Assembly: GCA_022592445.1 (NCBI GenBank) | Contig: JABYQR010000136.1 | Span: 1 to 64,000, forward strand | Origin: Cytidiella melzeri | Lineage: Eukaryota > Basidiomycota > Agaricomycetes > Polyporales > Irpicaceae | DNA: 64,000 nucleotides | Reading direction: 5' to 3' | Shown: piece by piece, positions 24,837-36,558 of the stretch | How positions within the stretch are numbered: the first letter of the stretch is position 1 | How the letters are laid out: the number at the start of each line of letters is the position of its first letter | Program-made: the position numbers and the translations under genes | Notes under the pieces: model-generated | Databases searched by the model: none | What the model saw: the letters and a program-made list of their open reading frames with translations, nothing else | What the model was told of the DNA's origin: nothing

Positions 24837-26006
24837 ATGGTGCAGGAACCGGAGGTACCAGACTTGGTGCCAAACATGATGGACATGGGACTTGGACTCG
24901 GAACAGAGGAGGAGGGGGGTGGCGCAGGGGCTCTCAGGCAGTGCGTCTCTGATCTGGAGGAACTAATCAATGATCTTCAAACTCAACTCTCACACGATAC
25001 TCCTGTGAAGGAGCTTACCAGAGCACTTTGTTCTGTGCGTGATCGAGAGATCTCTCAGTCAGTTGACATTGCCAAGCCCAAAGCCTTTGATGGGAAGAAA
25101 GAGCATGCCGAAGTGTTCCTTCATCACCTTGCGCTGTGCTGGGCAGCGAATCCCCTAAAATTCAATAGTAGCGCCAATAGTCACCTTAATCGCATCACCT
25201 ACGCACTATTGTTCATGAGTGAAGGGAAAGCCGCAAAATGGGCGCGGGTTCATGTTAAACAAGTGACCACATCGACCACTTGGGATGAGTTTGAAGGGGC
25301 GTTTTGGAAGAAGTTTGCAGACGCTCGTCCAAAGGCTACTGCACAGGTCAAAATTCAAACTCTTCGTCAGACTGGAATGTTTGATGAGTTCCTCAACAAG
25401 TTCGAACTGTATGAAGATGAAAGCGCTTTTGGAGAAGAGGCGCTCACCTTGTTCTTCAAAGATGGCCTCGATACATCCCTTCGCCAGGCAGTCTTTGACT
25501 TGCGTCCAATGCCAAGGACTCTCCAAGAATGGAAGGACGGGGCACGAGAGATAGACCTCCAACAACAGGAGCGCGACGCCGAGGAAGCGGCGCGCCGATT
25601 CAGCGCTAAACCAAGCTGTTTCTTCTTTCAAACTCCTGCCGCTCCGCCACGCAGTACCACGACCACCTCTCAATCTCACCAGACCAACACCACGTGTCCC
25701 CTTCCCTTTCCTACCTCCACAACTCCTGCCCCATGCAAGGACGCTACGGGCCTTGTCTTTGGTGGCCAAGGACAGCCAATGGACATTGATGTCGCTCGTC
25801 GCCGTGGTCTCTGCTTCAAATGTCACAAGCCGGGTCACCTCGGACGCAATTGTCCAAATCAAGGTCCAGTAAACGTTTGCGCACTCGCGGCAGAGCTCAC
25901 AATGGAGGAGTTGCAGGGCCTGATGAAGGAGGCGGAAGAGCAGATGACAGAGGAGGCACAGATACTGTTGGATAAGGCTTCAAAGGACACTGAAGAGGAT
26001 TTTTGA
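24837..26006 (+). CDS. gag: Gypsy gag
   Basis: An uninterrupted frame of 389 aa. A retrotransposon capsid-like region lies at about residues 80-240 (FLHHLALCWAANP, WARVHVKQVTT, FWKKFADARPKATAQ). A zinc knuckle of the CCHC form follows near residue 325 (CFKCHKPGHLGRNC). This is the only intact gene of the element; gag forms the particle that packages element RNA. The preceding LTR and leader supply the transcript start. Confidence 0.88.
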   Translation: MVQEPEVPDLVPNMMDMGLGLGTEEEGGGAGALRQCVSDLEELINDLQTQLSHDTPVKELTRALCSVRDREISQSVDIAKPKAFDGKKEHAEVFLHHLALCWAANPLKFNSSANSHLNRITYALLFMSEGKAAKWARVHVKQVTTSTTWDEFEGAFWKKFADARPKATAQVKIQTLRQTGMFDEFLNKFELYEDESAFGEEALTLFFKDGLDTSLRQAVFDLRPMPRTLQEWKDGAREIDLQQQERDAEEAARRFSAKPSCFFFQTPAAPPRSTTTTSQSHQTNTTCPLPFPTSTTPAPCKDATGLVFGGQGQPMDIDVARRRGLCFKCHKPGHLGRNCPNQGPVNVCALAAELTMEELQGLMKEAEEQMTEEAQILLDKASKDTEEDF

Positions 26007-29000
26007 ATAGCTCGGGAGTTCGCGCGCCCTCACCGAGTTGCAAAGTTGCAGATACATGTACTACTAGCAAGGGACTTACAAATACGAAGGAACCCTTACC
26101 AACTGCTTCTACAGTCGCGCCCAATACCTCCCCCATTAATCCTTTGTACTCTCCGCCATTGTCACCCTCTCGTCCTAGTGCCGGTACACTTGAGTGGATC
26201 GTGCAACGCATCCACAATCGAGATGATCACACTCTTGCTCATCTACAACTGTGGGTGAACTCTCGTAGGTGGCGTGAAGCCATGATGTCGACCTTGCATG
26301 AACTACGAGCACTTGCTCCTGATGATATGTCTATCGCGTTGAAGGAGCTCAGTGGACCACAACGGTTTGTAAAGGGTTGACGAGGTCATCAGTTAGACGT
26401 ACCAGTCACATTATTTATTATCAAAACTCAGCAAACGTTATTGCTTGTTGCTCTTCTCGATAGTGGCTGTACCAGGTCTTGTATCGACAAGACCTTTGTA
26501 CGCACTCACAATTTGCCCACAAAGAAACTTGTACGCCCTATTCCGGTCTATAATGCCAATGGTTCCTTCAACGGTAGTGGCCCAATACAAGAGTATGTTG
26601 AATGTTGCCTCACCATACGTGGACATTGCGAACACATCCTCCTCGCGGTCACCAACCTTGGTCGAAGTCAAATGTTTTTAGGCCATGAATGGCTTTGACT
26701 GCACAACCCGTCTGTAGACTGGCAGAACGGCACCCTCAAACTCGATTGCTGCCCTGCAGAATGTAACTACTATGTGCGGGTACTGGAACCTGATGAGGTT
26801 GATGACAAAAACGATACATTCACTGATGGATTGTATGAGATGGCTGAGGGTGATCGGCTTTTCCTGATGGATTGGAGGACGTATCTTCATCTTAACCGAG
26901 TAGATATCCGAGCAAAGGGTACTCCAGCTCAACGTCTTGCAGAGCAACAAGCTAACACCAAGGTCCACAAATCTTTTGAAGACATCGTCTCGCGTCACTA
27001 TCACGATTATCGGGATGTTTTTGACAAGGCATCGTTTGACAAGTTACCTCAACGTCGACCTTGGGACCACGCCATTGAACTTATACCCAGGTCCCGTCCG
27101 ATTGACTGCAAGGTTTATCCACTTACACCAGATGAACAAACACAACTCAACCTTTTTCTTGAAGAGAACCTTTGTACAGGACGCATACGGCCATCCAAGT
27201 CCCCAATGGCTTCACCCTTCTTCTTTGTAAAGAGCGTCCAGTGCAGGACTATTGAAAGCTCAACAAGATGACGGTAAAGAATCGATACCCTTTACCGTTG
27301 ACACAAGATCTCATTGGCAAACTCCGAGGAGCGAAGTACTTCACCAAGCTGGACATTCGTTGGGGATATAACAATGTTTGTCTGCAAGACGGAGATGAGT
27401 GGAAGGCGGCATTTCGTACAAATCGAGGACTTTTTGAACCTCTTGTTATGTTTTTTGGTCTGACAAATCCCCCTGCTACATTTCAAACCATGATGAACGA
27501 TCTCTTTTGTGACTTGATCAACCGAAACATCGTAGTAATTTATTTGGATGATATCATGATATACACGAAAACACTTGCCGAACATCGCAAAGTAGTACGT
27601 GAAGTCCTGCAGATATTACAAGAAAACAAGCTGTATTTGAAAGAGAGAAATGCAAATTTGAAGTATTAGAAACAGAGTACTTAGGGATTATTGTTTCAGA
27701 GGGTAGTGTATGCATGGACCCTACCAAGGTAGTGGGCATCATGGACTGGCCAGTACCCCTGTGCAAACGAGATGTTCAGGAATTTTTGGGATTTACAAAC
27801 TTTTATCATTGGTTTATCAAGGACTATGGAGATACTGCCCGACCACTCACCTCTTTGACTGGAAATATTCCCTTTGTGTGGACAGATCAACAACAGCAAG
27901 CCTTCGACGATCTCAAGGCAAAGATCACCCATGCACCTGTTCTTGGCATGCCCACTGACAACAATCCATTTTGATTGGAATGTGACGCATCTAACTTCGC
28001 GATTGGTGCTGTTCTCTCTCAGCACCAAAACGGCCAATGGAGACCAATTGCTTTCCTGTCGAAAGCCATGTCAGAGACACAGCGGAACTATGAGATCTAC
28101 GACAAGGAGATGTTAGCCATTATGGTAGCATTGGAGCAGTATAGACATTACCTTATGGGAGCAAGGCAGGTGTTCGAGATCTGGACAGACCATAAAAATC
28201 TGGAATACTTCTGGAAGCCACAGAAACTAAACCGTTGACAAGCTCGTTGGGTCACCAAATTGTCCAACTATCATTACTCCTTGCATCACAAACCTGGCCG
28301 CTTGAATGGGAAACCTGATCATCTCTCGAGACGAGCAGATCACAACTGGGGGGAGAACAACAACAAGAGCATCACCGTCTTGAAGCCAGAGCATTTTCGC
28401 GCCAACGAGTTTGAACTGCATCTCAAAGAGGACGCGATTATGATTAGGGTACGAGCAAATAGGCGAAATCAGGATCGTGCGGTAGAGCGTGCATTGGCAA
28501 ATAAGGAGAAAGGATGGACAGATGACGGAAAGGGTCTAGTCACTTGGAAGGGCCGCGTTTACGTTCCGCGCAACCGCGCATTGCAAGAGAAAATTATCCG
28601 CTTGAATCACGACACAGTGTCAGCAGGGCACCCGGGGCGTTACAAAACGCAGGAACTCATTACTCGAGACTACTGGTGGCCAGGAATACAGCGCAACGTC
28701 AGGAAATATGTTGATGGCTGTGAGACATGTCAACGTACCAAAATTCATCACGGACGACCAGCGGCTCCCTTACACCCGCACAAAGTTCCGTCTTGTAATT
28801 GGGAGGTCATTTCGGTCAACATGGTTGGACCGCTTCCTCTTTCGCACGTACATGACGCCATTCTGAATGTTATCGACACACGTAGTAAGGAGGCAATTTC
28901 CATTGCAACAAACATAAAACTTACCGCAGAAGGTTGGGCAAGACTCTTCTTGAAACACGTCTATAGCCTGAAAGGTCTGCTGCGTAAGGTCATCAGCGAT

Positions 29001-30193
29001 CGTGGACCACAGTTCGTCTCCAAGTTCCTGGATTTGTTGTACTCTCTCCTCGGCATTCACGGAAATCCATCCACAGCCTATCACCCCCAGACAGACAATC
29101 AGACCGAGCGCGTGAATCAAGAACTCAAGCAGTACTTACGAGTTTTTGTTAATCACCACCAGGACAACTGCGCAGAGTGGTTGCCGTTAGCGCAGTTCTT
29201 GTACAATGATCATATACATCAGTCCACAGGATACTCACCTTTTTTTCCTGAATCACGGCTATCACCCATGGACGGGAATAGCACCACGACAAGAAGTTCA
29301 CAACAAGTCTGCAAAGGAGTTTGTCGAGAGGATGTCCAAGGTTCAGGAGGAGGCTGATGCGGCATTGAGGTTTGCACAGGAAAGGATGAAGCACTTTTAC
29401 AATTGTAAACGTGCAGACGCTAGAAAGTATAAAAAGGGTGATCTTGTATGGCTGGAGGGGACAAACATTTGAACAGACAGACCTACCAAGAAGCTCGAGG
29501 ATAAGCGGTATGGACCCTTCAAAATTGTCGAGAAAGTTGGTGCGTCCGCATACAAGCTTCACATCCCTCGCAAATGGAGAGGAATCCATCCTGTTGTAAA
29601 TGAGTCTATCTTCTGTCGTAAATGAGTCTATCTTGACACCGTACCACACTCCCGATTACCCTTCCCAATGTCAAACACACCCTCCTGTCCCGGATTTAGC
29701 ACAATCGGACGAACTGTGGGAGGTTGAAAGTGTGTTAGATTCCAAGTTGAAGAGGGATAAACTGTGGTATTTGGTTGAGTATAAGGACCGTCCTCGTTCA
29801 GAACAACAGTGGGTTCCCCGTTTCGAACTTCTTTGCGACGCACCAAATGCTATCACTTCGTTCCACCAGAAACACCCTGCTGCTCCACAACCGTTGTTCA
29901 TTCGACTGCCGCCTGCGCATGCTCGGTCTTTCCAGTACCGTGCACCCTTCCGCCCTATCAAAAACTTGACACAACCGGTCAATATACCCCCCCAGTTGTA
30001 TAATTGGGAAAACGGTACTTACGAACGGGTCGAGGCACATCAGTTGCGTGGACGCGACTCTTGGGGAGGGGTCAATGTCATGGTTCAGGACCACAAGACT
30101 ATCATTGCGCCCTCTTTTCCCTTTATAGACATTCACCGACGGTTGTCCATATTAGCTACAAGACTATCTACGATACTTCCGCCGTGTCCATAG
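26003..30193 (+). pseudogene. pol: Gypsy pol, broken by stops and frameshifts
   Basis: Recognisable in pieces: aspartic protease (LLDSGCTRSCID, 26450s), reverse transcriptase ([21 protein letters not shown] at about 27540), RNase H (LECDASNFAIGAVLSQ), integrase zinc region and core (DYWWPG, CETCQRTK, ISDRGPQFVSKF, QTERVNQEL), and a C-terminal chromodomain (DELWEVESVLDSKLK, LWYLVEYKDR). In-frame TGA codons are at 26696, 27253, 27972, 28236 and 29470. Other lesions are a small deletion at about 27230, a one-base loss near 27640, a T insertion in a T7 run at 29240-29246, and a 22-bp duplication at 29592-29635. The first integrase catalytic Asp appears replaced by Asn at 28818-28820. Confidence 0.9.
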
Positions 30194-30364
30194 GTATATA
30201 AGGCTGCATTCCACAGCTCGAATACTAAGTTTGAGCTGGTCTTTACCCTGGCTACAGTCTCTTTCTGTATCTACCCTCGTCTCTCTCTATCTATCTGTGT
30301 TTCCCGACCTCCTCACTGGGCAATCTCGCGCGGCCTAGACTTAGCGCTGCGGCTGATGCTGACA
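30076..30364 (+). repeat. Gypsy 3' LTR
   Basis: Second copy of the 289-bp LTR, followed by CTGAT (30365-30369). About 4-5 percent different from the left copy by eye. Confidence 0.92.
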
Positions 30365-30515
30365 CTGATAAGCACGTATTGGAAGCAATCTACATTTGCT
30401 ATGCATCAAGGATCATCAAATCTCTCACAGAAGACAACAAAGGCATCAAAACCACAAGAGTTGCGGTGCATAACTCGTTTCAAGTTTCGGCATCAGTGTG
30501 GCACATGAGCCTCAA

Positions 30516-30532
30516 ATAAAGCCCCTTGCCAC
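30516..30532 (+). promoter_or_regulatory. conserved SSP core-promoter block at SSP2
   Basis: Same 17-base block as at 10925-10941, followed at a similar distance by a 5'UTR intron (30604-30670, GTAAGTA to GCTAG). Confidence 0.5.
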
Positions 30533-31056
30533 TATTGCGTGGTAAGTACCTCAACTCGCCTCCATTGCTCTACTAGATCTTCTCATTGCTTCAGCGCTGG
30601 TCAGTAAGTAGATCATTCTTTGTGTCGCACTCACCTTGGGTCACTGTACTAATAATACTCTTACTGCTAGCTGTCTTCTGTCTTTTTATTGCCCTCAACA
30701 TTCTATATTTTTGCTCAACATGCAATTCTTGACCTCTCTCATTTTGTTCACTGCTATCCTTGCTGGAGCATTCCACACTGCAGAGGTGTCTGCTATCTCG
30801 TAAGGCAATAGTCAATTCTACACTCATTGGACTTTCTCTGACACACCCAACAGCTTGAGGACACAACTTGGAAGCACAGGCAAACACACGGCACTCCAGC
30901 ATGACCTCCCTGTTCCCACTAAAGGAGAATTGAAACCCAGTCATGAGAAGTTGCAGTGGGTATTCACCCTTTGTATTGTATAGTGCCTGACAAACCAACA
31001 TTGTCTCTGATGATCTTTTTTCATGTAGTCTGTACCACCAACCAAAGGCTGCTAAC

Positions 31057-31496
31057 TAATGGCTTTTCCGCTCCGGCTCACGGACTCGTAGTTACCGGAC
31101 TCTCTTTTGTTTTCCGTATATGGTCGCTCTATTGTTCTTTCTTCACGCGGACACATCTGTATCACAGATCTTCCTTTTTGGGTCGCCTGAGGGCTCTGTC
31201 TTATATACCTTCACCCTCGCTCCTGACACTCCATCGTGCTCTTTCTCTTTTGCACCTGGAGTGAGTATTCTTCGTTGTCCCTCACATATGCAATATGCTC
31301 ACAGCCTGTACCTGTAGTTAACTCGCTCTGCTCGTGTGTCTTAGGTACAGTCATTATGCTAATCGTGCTCTTTCTCTTTCGCACCTGGATTAACTCGCTC
31401 TGCTCGTGTGTCTTAGGTCCTTACGACGGCAAGTGGGATTACGACTGCGCATCCATCCCTGCCTCTAGACGTGTTGAATACATTCGACCGGCTTTA
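31057..31496 (+). repeat. Copia 5' LTR
   Basis: 440 bp; contains two internal copies of a CTCGCTCTGCTCGTGTGTCT motif. The TATATAC near 31203 may be its TATA box. Confidence 0.93.
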
Positions 31497-31626
31497 GGTT
31501 ATGAGCCCCGCCTGACTCTAATCCACACTCGTCGTTCACCTTATCGCGCCCATCTGCGCTTCGCTCCGATCAACGTCGACACACGACTCCAGGTCTTCAC
31601 ATCCACATCCTTAACGTCCTACCAAC

Positions 31627-34600
31627 ATGTCGAGCACCACACCTCCCACAGGTGGTTCGGCATCGTCTGGCCCTGCTGGGTCCACTCCTGCCTCTGCAGG
31701 TCCCTCTGCTGCTGGTTCGTCGTTCGTCAAGAACACTTCCAGCAACTCCTCGTTCATCAAACTCGACTCGCTGCCTAAGCTGACTGGTGCCAACAACTGG
31801 AAGGAATGGAACATGCTGTTCATCCAGTTCCTCAAGACGCAAGCCGCGTCTGGCATGGTCGATCCTTCTCTGGTCAAGCCCGCGTCCACCGACACGGACT
31901 ACAACGACTGGTGCAAGGCCGACGCCAACGTCACTCTGGTTCTCCTCGCGACCGTCGACAGCTCTCTCCACCATCTCTTCGACCTCGAGACCAACTCTGC
32001 CGCCGAGATCTACGCCAAGCTTAAGGCCAACTACTCCGCCTCGACCACTCTCTCTGCGTTCCTCAAGTTCAAGCAGTACTTCCTTCACACGATCGACGGC
32101 TCACGCCCTCTCGTTGAACAGCTTGAAGAACGTGGTCGTCTCTGGCAAGAAGTTGACGCCTCCGGCATCCTTGGCGACAAGGAACTGCTCAAGATCTTCG
32201 GTCTCCTCTCGGTACTCCCTGACTCCTTCGCCAACATCGTCGAGCCCATCCTCGCTGTCACCGCGCCAAAGGACTTGAAATACGACGACATCCGATTGCG
32301 CCTCATCGACGAGGCTAAGCGAAAGGAATCGCCTTCAGTCTCTGCGGTCAAGTTCAACAAGTCTTCGGCTTCGTCCTCGTCGGGCAAGTCAAAGAAGCAG
32401 TGCGGGTTTTGCAAGTACAAGGGTCATACAGAGGACGAGTGTCGTAAGAAGAAGGCTGCCATTGAGGAGGCAAGGAAAGGGGGAAAAGGAGGAAAGGACA
32501 AGGGGAAGAAGGAATCTTCTGGGTCACCATCATCGTCTAACGGTTCTGCTGCTGTACATGTAGTCTCTGCTGAGGACTCCGCGTCCGAAGCCGCCAACGT
32601 CGCAAATATAGATGTTATGTTTTATGCTTCGGGTGAAACACCCTGGATGCTCGACTCAGGCTGTACAAGACACATTACCAACAACCTCAACGACTTCCAC
32701 GACTACAAGCCGTTCGCTACGCCGTCGTTTGCGACATTGGCTGATGCTTCGAAGACTTCAATGTCTACGCTTGGGTCTGGGAGCGTACGTGGAACTGTAC
32801 ACGTTAATGGAAAGCAGCTCACAGCGCAGTTTGACAACGTCTTATACTGCCCGGGCATCGCTTACCGACTCATTTCGATTTCCTGTCTTGACTCCAAAGA
32901 ATTCTCTACCGTTTTCACTGGCGGTAAAGCACGGATACACAAGAATGATACCACCTACGGCATAGGTACTCTCAGGGCGGTCAATACTGGTTGGGACTTC
33001 GTGTCTCTTCTTCGTCGGTCGCCTCCTCCACGCACACGCACCCGTCACCCATCGACCTTGTACACCAACGCTATGGTCACCTGAACTGGGAAGCACTACA
33101 GAAGCTACGCTCTGACGACTCCCCGGTGACAGGTCTGACTATCGACGAGAAGACTCCTCGCTCTGAACACGCATGCGAAGGTTGTCAACTCGGCAAGGCC
33201 ACACGACGCACATTCCATTCATCCTCGACACCTCGCGCGGACAAACCTTTCGATCTCATCCACACTGACTTGGCTGGACCTATGCAGAACTCTTCTGTAA
33301 ATGGCGGACACCTCTACATGCTCACGTACATCGACGACTGCTCTGACAACGTCTGGATTTATTTCCTGAAACACAAAGACGAACAGGAGCAGAAGTTTGA
33401 GGAGTTCCGTCAGCTGGTCAAAACTCAGTTCGAGAGGGATATCAAGATTCTTCGCTCTGACAGGGGCGGTGAATACCAGTCGAAGCGCTTCGTGCAACGA
33501 TTGAAGGATCTTGGCATTGTCCATCAGCGCACCACCCCGGATACACCACAACAAAACGGCAAGGCTGAGCGTTTCAACCGCACCATAATGGAGGCTGCGC
33601 TCTCTATGCTTTACGCCGCCGGGATGTCCAAAGGATTCTGGGAAGAAGCCGTGAAAACCGCTGTGCATGTGCGCAACCGAGCACCCAAACGGTCTCTGGA
33701 TTGGAGGACACCATTCGAGATTATAACTGGCTCCAAACCGGATGTTTCATACTTCCGTGTCTTTGGTTGCCTCGCCTATCGCCACATTCACAAGGATCAT
33801 CGCAGGAAGCTCGATGCTCACGCTCAGCCTCTTGTGCATGTTGGGTATGAAGCGGGTTCTAAAGGTTACTGCTTATGGGACAAACATACTCATAGGATCG
33901 TCTCGAGTACTGACGTTGTATTCGACGAACTGATCTTTCCTAACCGTCCTTCACCTCCTACTCAACTAACTTCGAGCATTCCAACCTCTCCGCCGACCAC
34001 GTACGATCTTGAACTCTCACTCCCTTTAACGCCCTCTTCACAGCCGGCTACTACCACGTCACAAGTGCCCTCAACTCAACAACCACCTCCTCTTGACGCA
34101 ACATCCACGTCGGCTCCTACGCCTTCACGGATACCGCGTCCCTCTACTCCTATTCCTAGTTCGTCCACATCTGCTGAACCAGAGCCTAGCTCTTCATCCA
34201 CGCCACTCTCGCCTTCCAAACGGAAAGGCCCTCCTGTCGTACCTTCTCCCAAACTCGAGCCAAATCCCAATCGTCTTCCGGCCGCTTCTCCACATGACTA
34301 CCTTCCATTCTCCAACCCGGCTCATGCTGGTGTTACACGTCGTTCACAACGCACTGTTGTACCTCGTGATGCGAAGCGTCTCCAGTCTATGTGGGCTGCT
34401 ACTGAACAAGAGATTGAGGAGACGACTCGGGCTCGCGGTAACAAGGTCCCCTACAAAGGCAAAGGCAAAGCGAAAGCTGACGCCGGCGCTGTCCTCTCTG
34501 ACGAGCAGGTCGTCATGCTGGCAGCGGCAGTTACGCCTCAGGGGGAGCCTCGTACCTATCGGCAGGCTATGGGTTCACCGGATCGAGATGACTGGCGTGC

Positions 34601-36121
34601 AGCTATGGAGGCCGAAATCAAAGGTCTCCAGGACACTGGAACATGGAAACTAGTCGATTTGCCCCCTGGTCGCAAGGCGATCAAGAGCAAATGGGTTTAC
34701 AAACTCAAACTCGACAAGGACGGAAATGTTGATCGTTATAAGGCACGTCTGGTAGCCAAGGGTTTTGAGCAAGTTCAAGGCATCGATTTCACAGACACCT
34801 TTGCTCCCGTCGCCCGTCTGGAGTCTTGGCGATACCTCGTCGCTTTGGCTGCTATTCTGGACTGGGAAATTCACCAGATTGACTTCCAACAAGCCTATCT
34901 GAACGGATCTTTGGACGAGGAGGTTTACATGGAGCAACCTGAAGGGTTTGTACTGGATGAAGGCAAAGTATGCCGCCTTCATAAGGCAATCTATGGCCTA
35001 AAGCAGCAGGACGCCAATGGTTCCTCACGCTCAAGGCATGCCTCGAAGAACTCGGCTTCGTCTGTTATGACACAGGTGATGTCGCCATTTTCACTTGTCG
35101 ACGAGGGGGAGCCCTCCAAATTATTGTTTGCTACGTCGACGATCTCACTATTATGGGAAACAGTCTCACCCTCATCAAGGAGACCAAGGACGCTCTTCGT
35201 CGCCATTTCGATCTCAAAGACTTAGGCGAGCTCAAGCACTATCTCGGTATCCGTATCACTCGGGATAGGGGGAGTCGTCTCATCTACCTCGACCAAGAGG
35301 TCTATATAAATTCCGTTCTCAAACGCTTCCAGCATGAGGACTCCAATCCTGCTTCCACACCGCTTCCAACCGGTATCCAGTTGGTACACAACGAAAATCC
35401 CAAAGAACAGTGCGACCCAGCACTTATCCACACCTACCGCAGCGTACTTGGCTCACTCATGTACGCCTCTCTTGGAACTCGACCTGACATCTCGTACGCC
35501 GTTGCGAAGCTCTGTCAATACCAGTCCAACCCCTCGCAGTTGCATCTCCGCGCTGCATATCATGTCCTTCGCTACCTTCGTGGTACATCCAGTCTCCGAC
35601 TTTGTCTAGGCCATAATGACGAAGGCGTTGACGACCTTGTCGGTTACACCGACGCCGACTTTGCCGGCGACTTAGATGACTCGCTCTCCACATCTGGCTG
35701 GGTTTATTTCCTTGGCTATGGCGCTGTCTGCTGGTCCTCGCGCAAACAACGTTCTGTGGCGAAGTCTACCTTCGACTCAGAATACTTTGCGGCTCACGAA
35801 GCTTGCGAGCAACTCAAGTGGTTGAAGATTCTCACTGATCAAATTGAGCAACCTCTTCCTCTACCTGTCGTCCTTCATTGCGACAACAAGAGTGCTGTAG
35901 ACGCTTCCAAGTCCACTCACGTGAAGCATCGCTCCAAACATACTCGCGTCACTGCGCACGCTGTTCACGAATGCGTCACCGAAGGCCTTGTCGAATTGGT
36001 TCGAATCCCTGGAGTTGACAACCCCGCTGACATCTTCACCAAGTCTTTACCGGCTGAAGCTCACGTTCGTCACTCTGAGTCTTTAGGGCTCGTCCAGTTT
36101 CACCTCGCTGAGGGGGAGTAA
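31627..36121 (+). pseudogene. Copia gag-pol polyprotein with two frameshifts
   Basis: Frame 1 (31627-about 32990) has gag with a CCHC knuckle (CGFCKYKGHTEDEC) and the protease motif WMLDSGCTRHIT. Frame 2 (about 32991-35008) has the integrase (HACEGCQLGK; HTDLAGPM; SDRGGEYQSKRF; PQQNGKAERFN) and the start of reverse transcriptase (YKARLVAKGF, QIDFQQAYLNG, IYGLKQ). Frame 3 (about 35009-36121) has the rest of RT (YVDDLTIMG) and RNase H (YTDADFAGD, HCDNKSAVD). Both joins look like a single missing base: one near 32985-33000, one near 35006-35009 in AAGCAGCAGGA. The final TAA coincides with the first three bases of the right LTR. Since the LTRs are near identical, either the breaks are very recent or they are sequencing errors. 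Confidence 0.88.
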
Positions 36122-36558
36122 TGGCTTTTCCGCTCCGGCTCACGGACTCGTAGTTACCGGACTCTCTTTTGTTTTCCGTATATGGTCGCTCTATTGTTCT
36201 TTCTTCACGCGGACACATCTGTATCACAGATCTTCCTTTTTGGGTCGCCTGAGGGCTCTGTCTTATATACCTTCACCCTCGCTCCTGACACTCCATCGTG
36301 CTCTTTCTCTTTTGCACCTGGAGTGAGTATTCTTCGTTGTCCCTCACATATGCAATATGCTCACAGCCTGTACCTGTAGTTAACTCGCTCTGCTCGTGTG
36401 TCTTAGGTACAGTCATTATGCTAATCGTGCTCTTTCTCTTTCGCACCTGGAATAACTCGCTCTGCTCGTGTGTCTTAGGTCCTTACGACGGCAAGTGGGA
36501 TTACGACTGCGCATCCATCCCTGCCTCTAGACGTGTTGAATACATTCGACCGGCTTTA
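36119..36558 (+). repeat. Copia 3' LTR
   Basis: 440 bp, one difference from the left LTR; followed by CTAAC. Confidence 0.93.

Larger units (their letters stand above)
24203..30364 (+). mobile_element. Ty3/Gypsy LTR retrotransposon, chromovirus, decayed
   Basis: Bounded by 289-bp direct LTRs (24203-24491 and 30076-30364) starting TGTCATGG and ending GCTGACA, with CTGAT duplicated outside (24198-24202 and 30365-30369). A purine-rich tract (30063-30075) precedes the right LTR. Internal order: gag, protease, reverse transcriptase, RNase H, integrase, chromodomain, which is the Gypsy order, and the chromodomain marks a chromovirus. The two LTRs differ at about 13 of 289 positions by eye. The pol frame is broken many times, so this copy cannot be autonomous. 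Confidence 0.95.
31057..36558 (+). mobile_element. Ty1/Copia LTR retrotransposon, young
   Basis: Direct LTRs of 440 bp (31057-31496, 36119-36558) are flanked by CTAAC at 31052-31056 and 36559-36563. The LTRs differ at one position only (T versus A in the GCACCTGG(A)TAACTC stretch). The LTR ends are TAATGG...CTTTA, not the usual TG...CA. A likely primer-binding site follows the left LTR (GGTTATGAGCCC, from 31497), and a purine tract (about 36110-36118) precedes the right LTR. Gene order protease, integrase, reverse transcriptase, RNase H is the Copia order. Confidence 0.95.

Noticed and set aside
29149..29649. Long minus-strand open frame in the Gypsy integrase region
   Set aside because: It is the complement of recognised integrase sequence and has no similarity of its own.
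31120..31778. Open frames inside the Copia LTR and leader
   Set aside because: They recur identically in the other LTR, have no coding signature and overlap the promoter region.
32985..33000. Programmed frameshift between Copia gag-protease and pol
   Set aside because: No slippery heptamer was apparent, the shift falls between protease and integrase rather than at a gag-pol border, and a second shift exists in RT.
35995..36007. GGTTCGAATCC-like tRNA B box
   Set aside because: It lies inside the Copia RNase H coding frame and no cloverleaf can be drawn around it.
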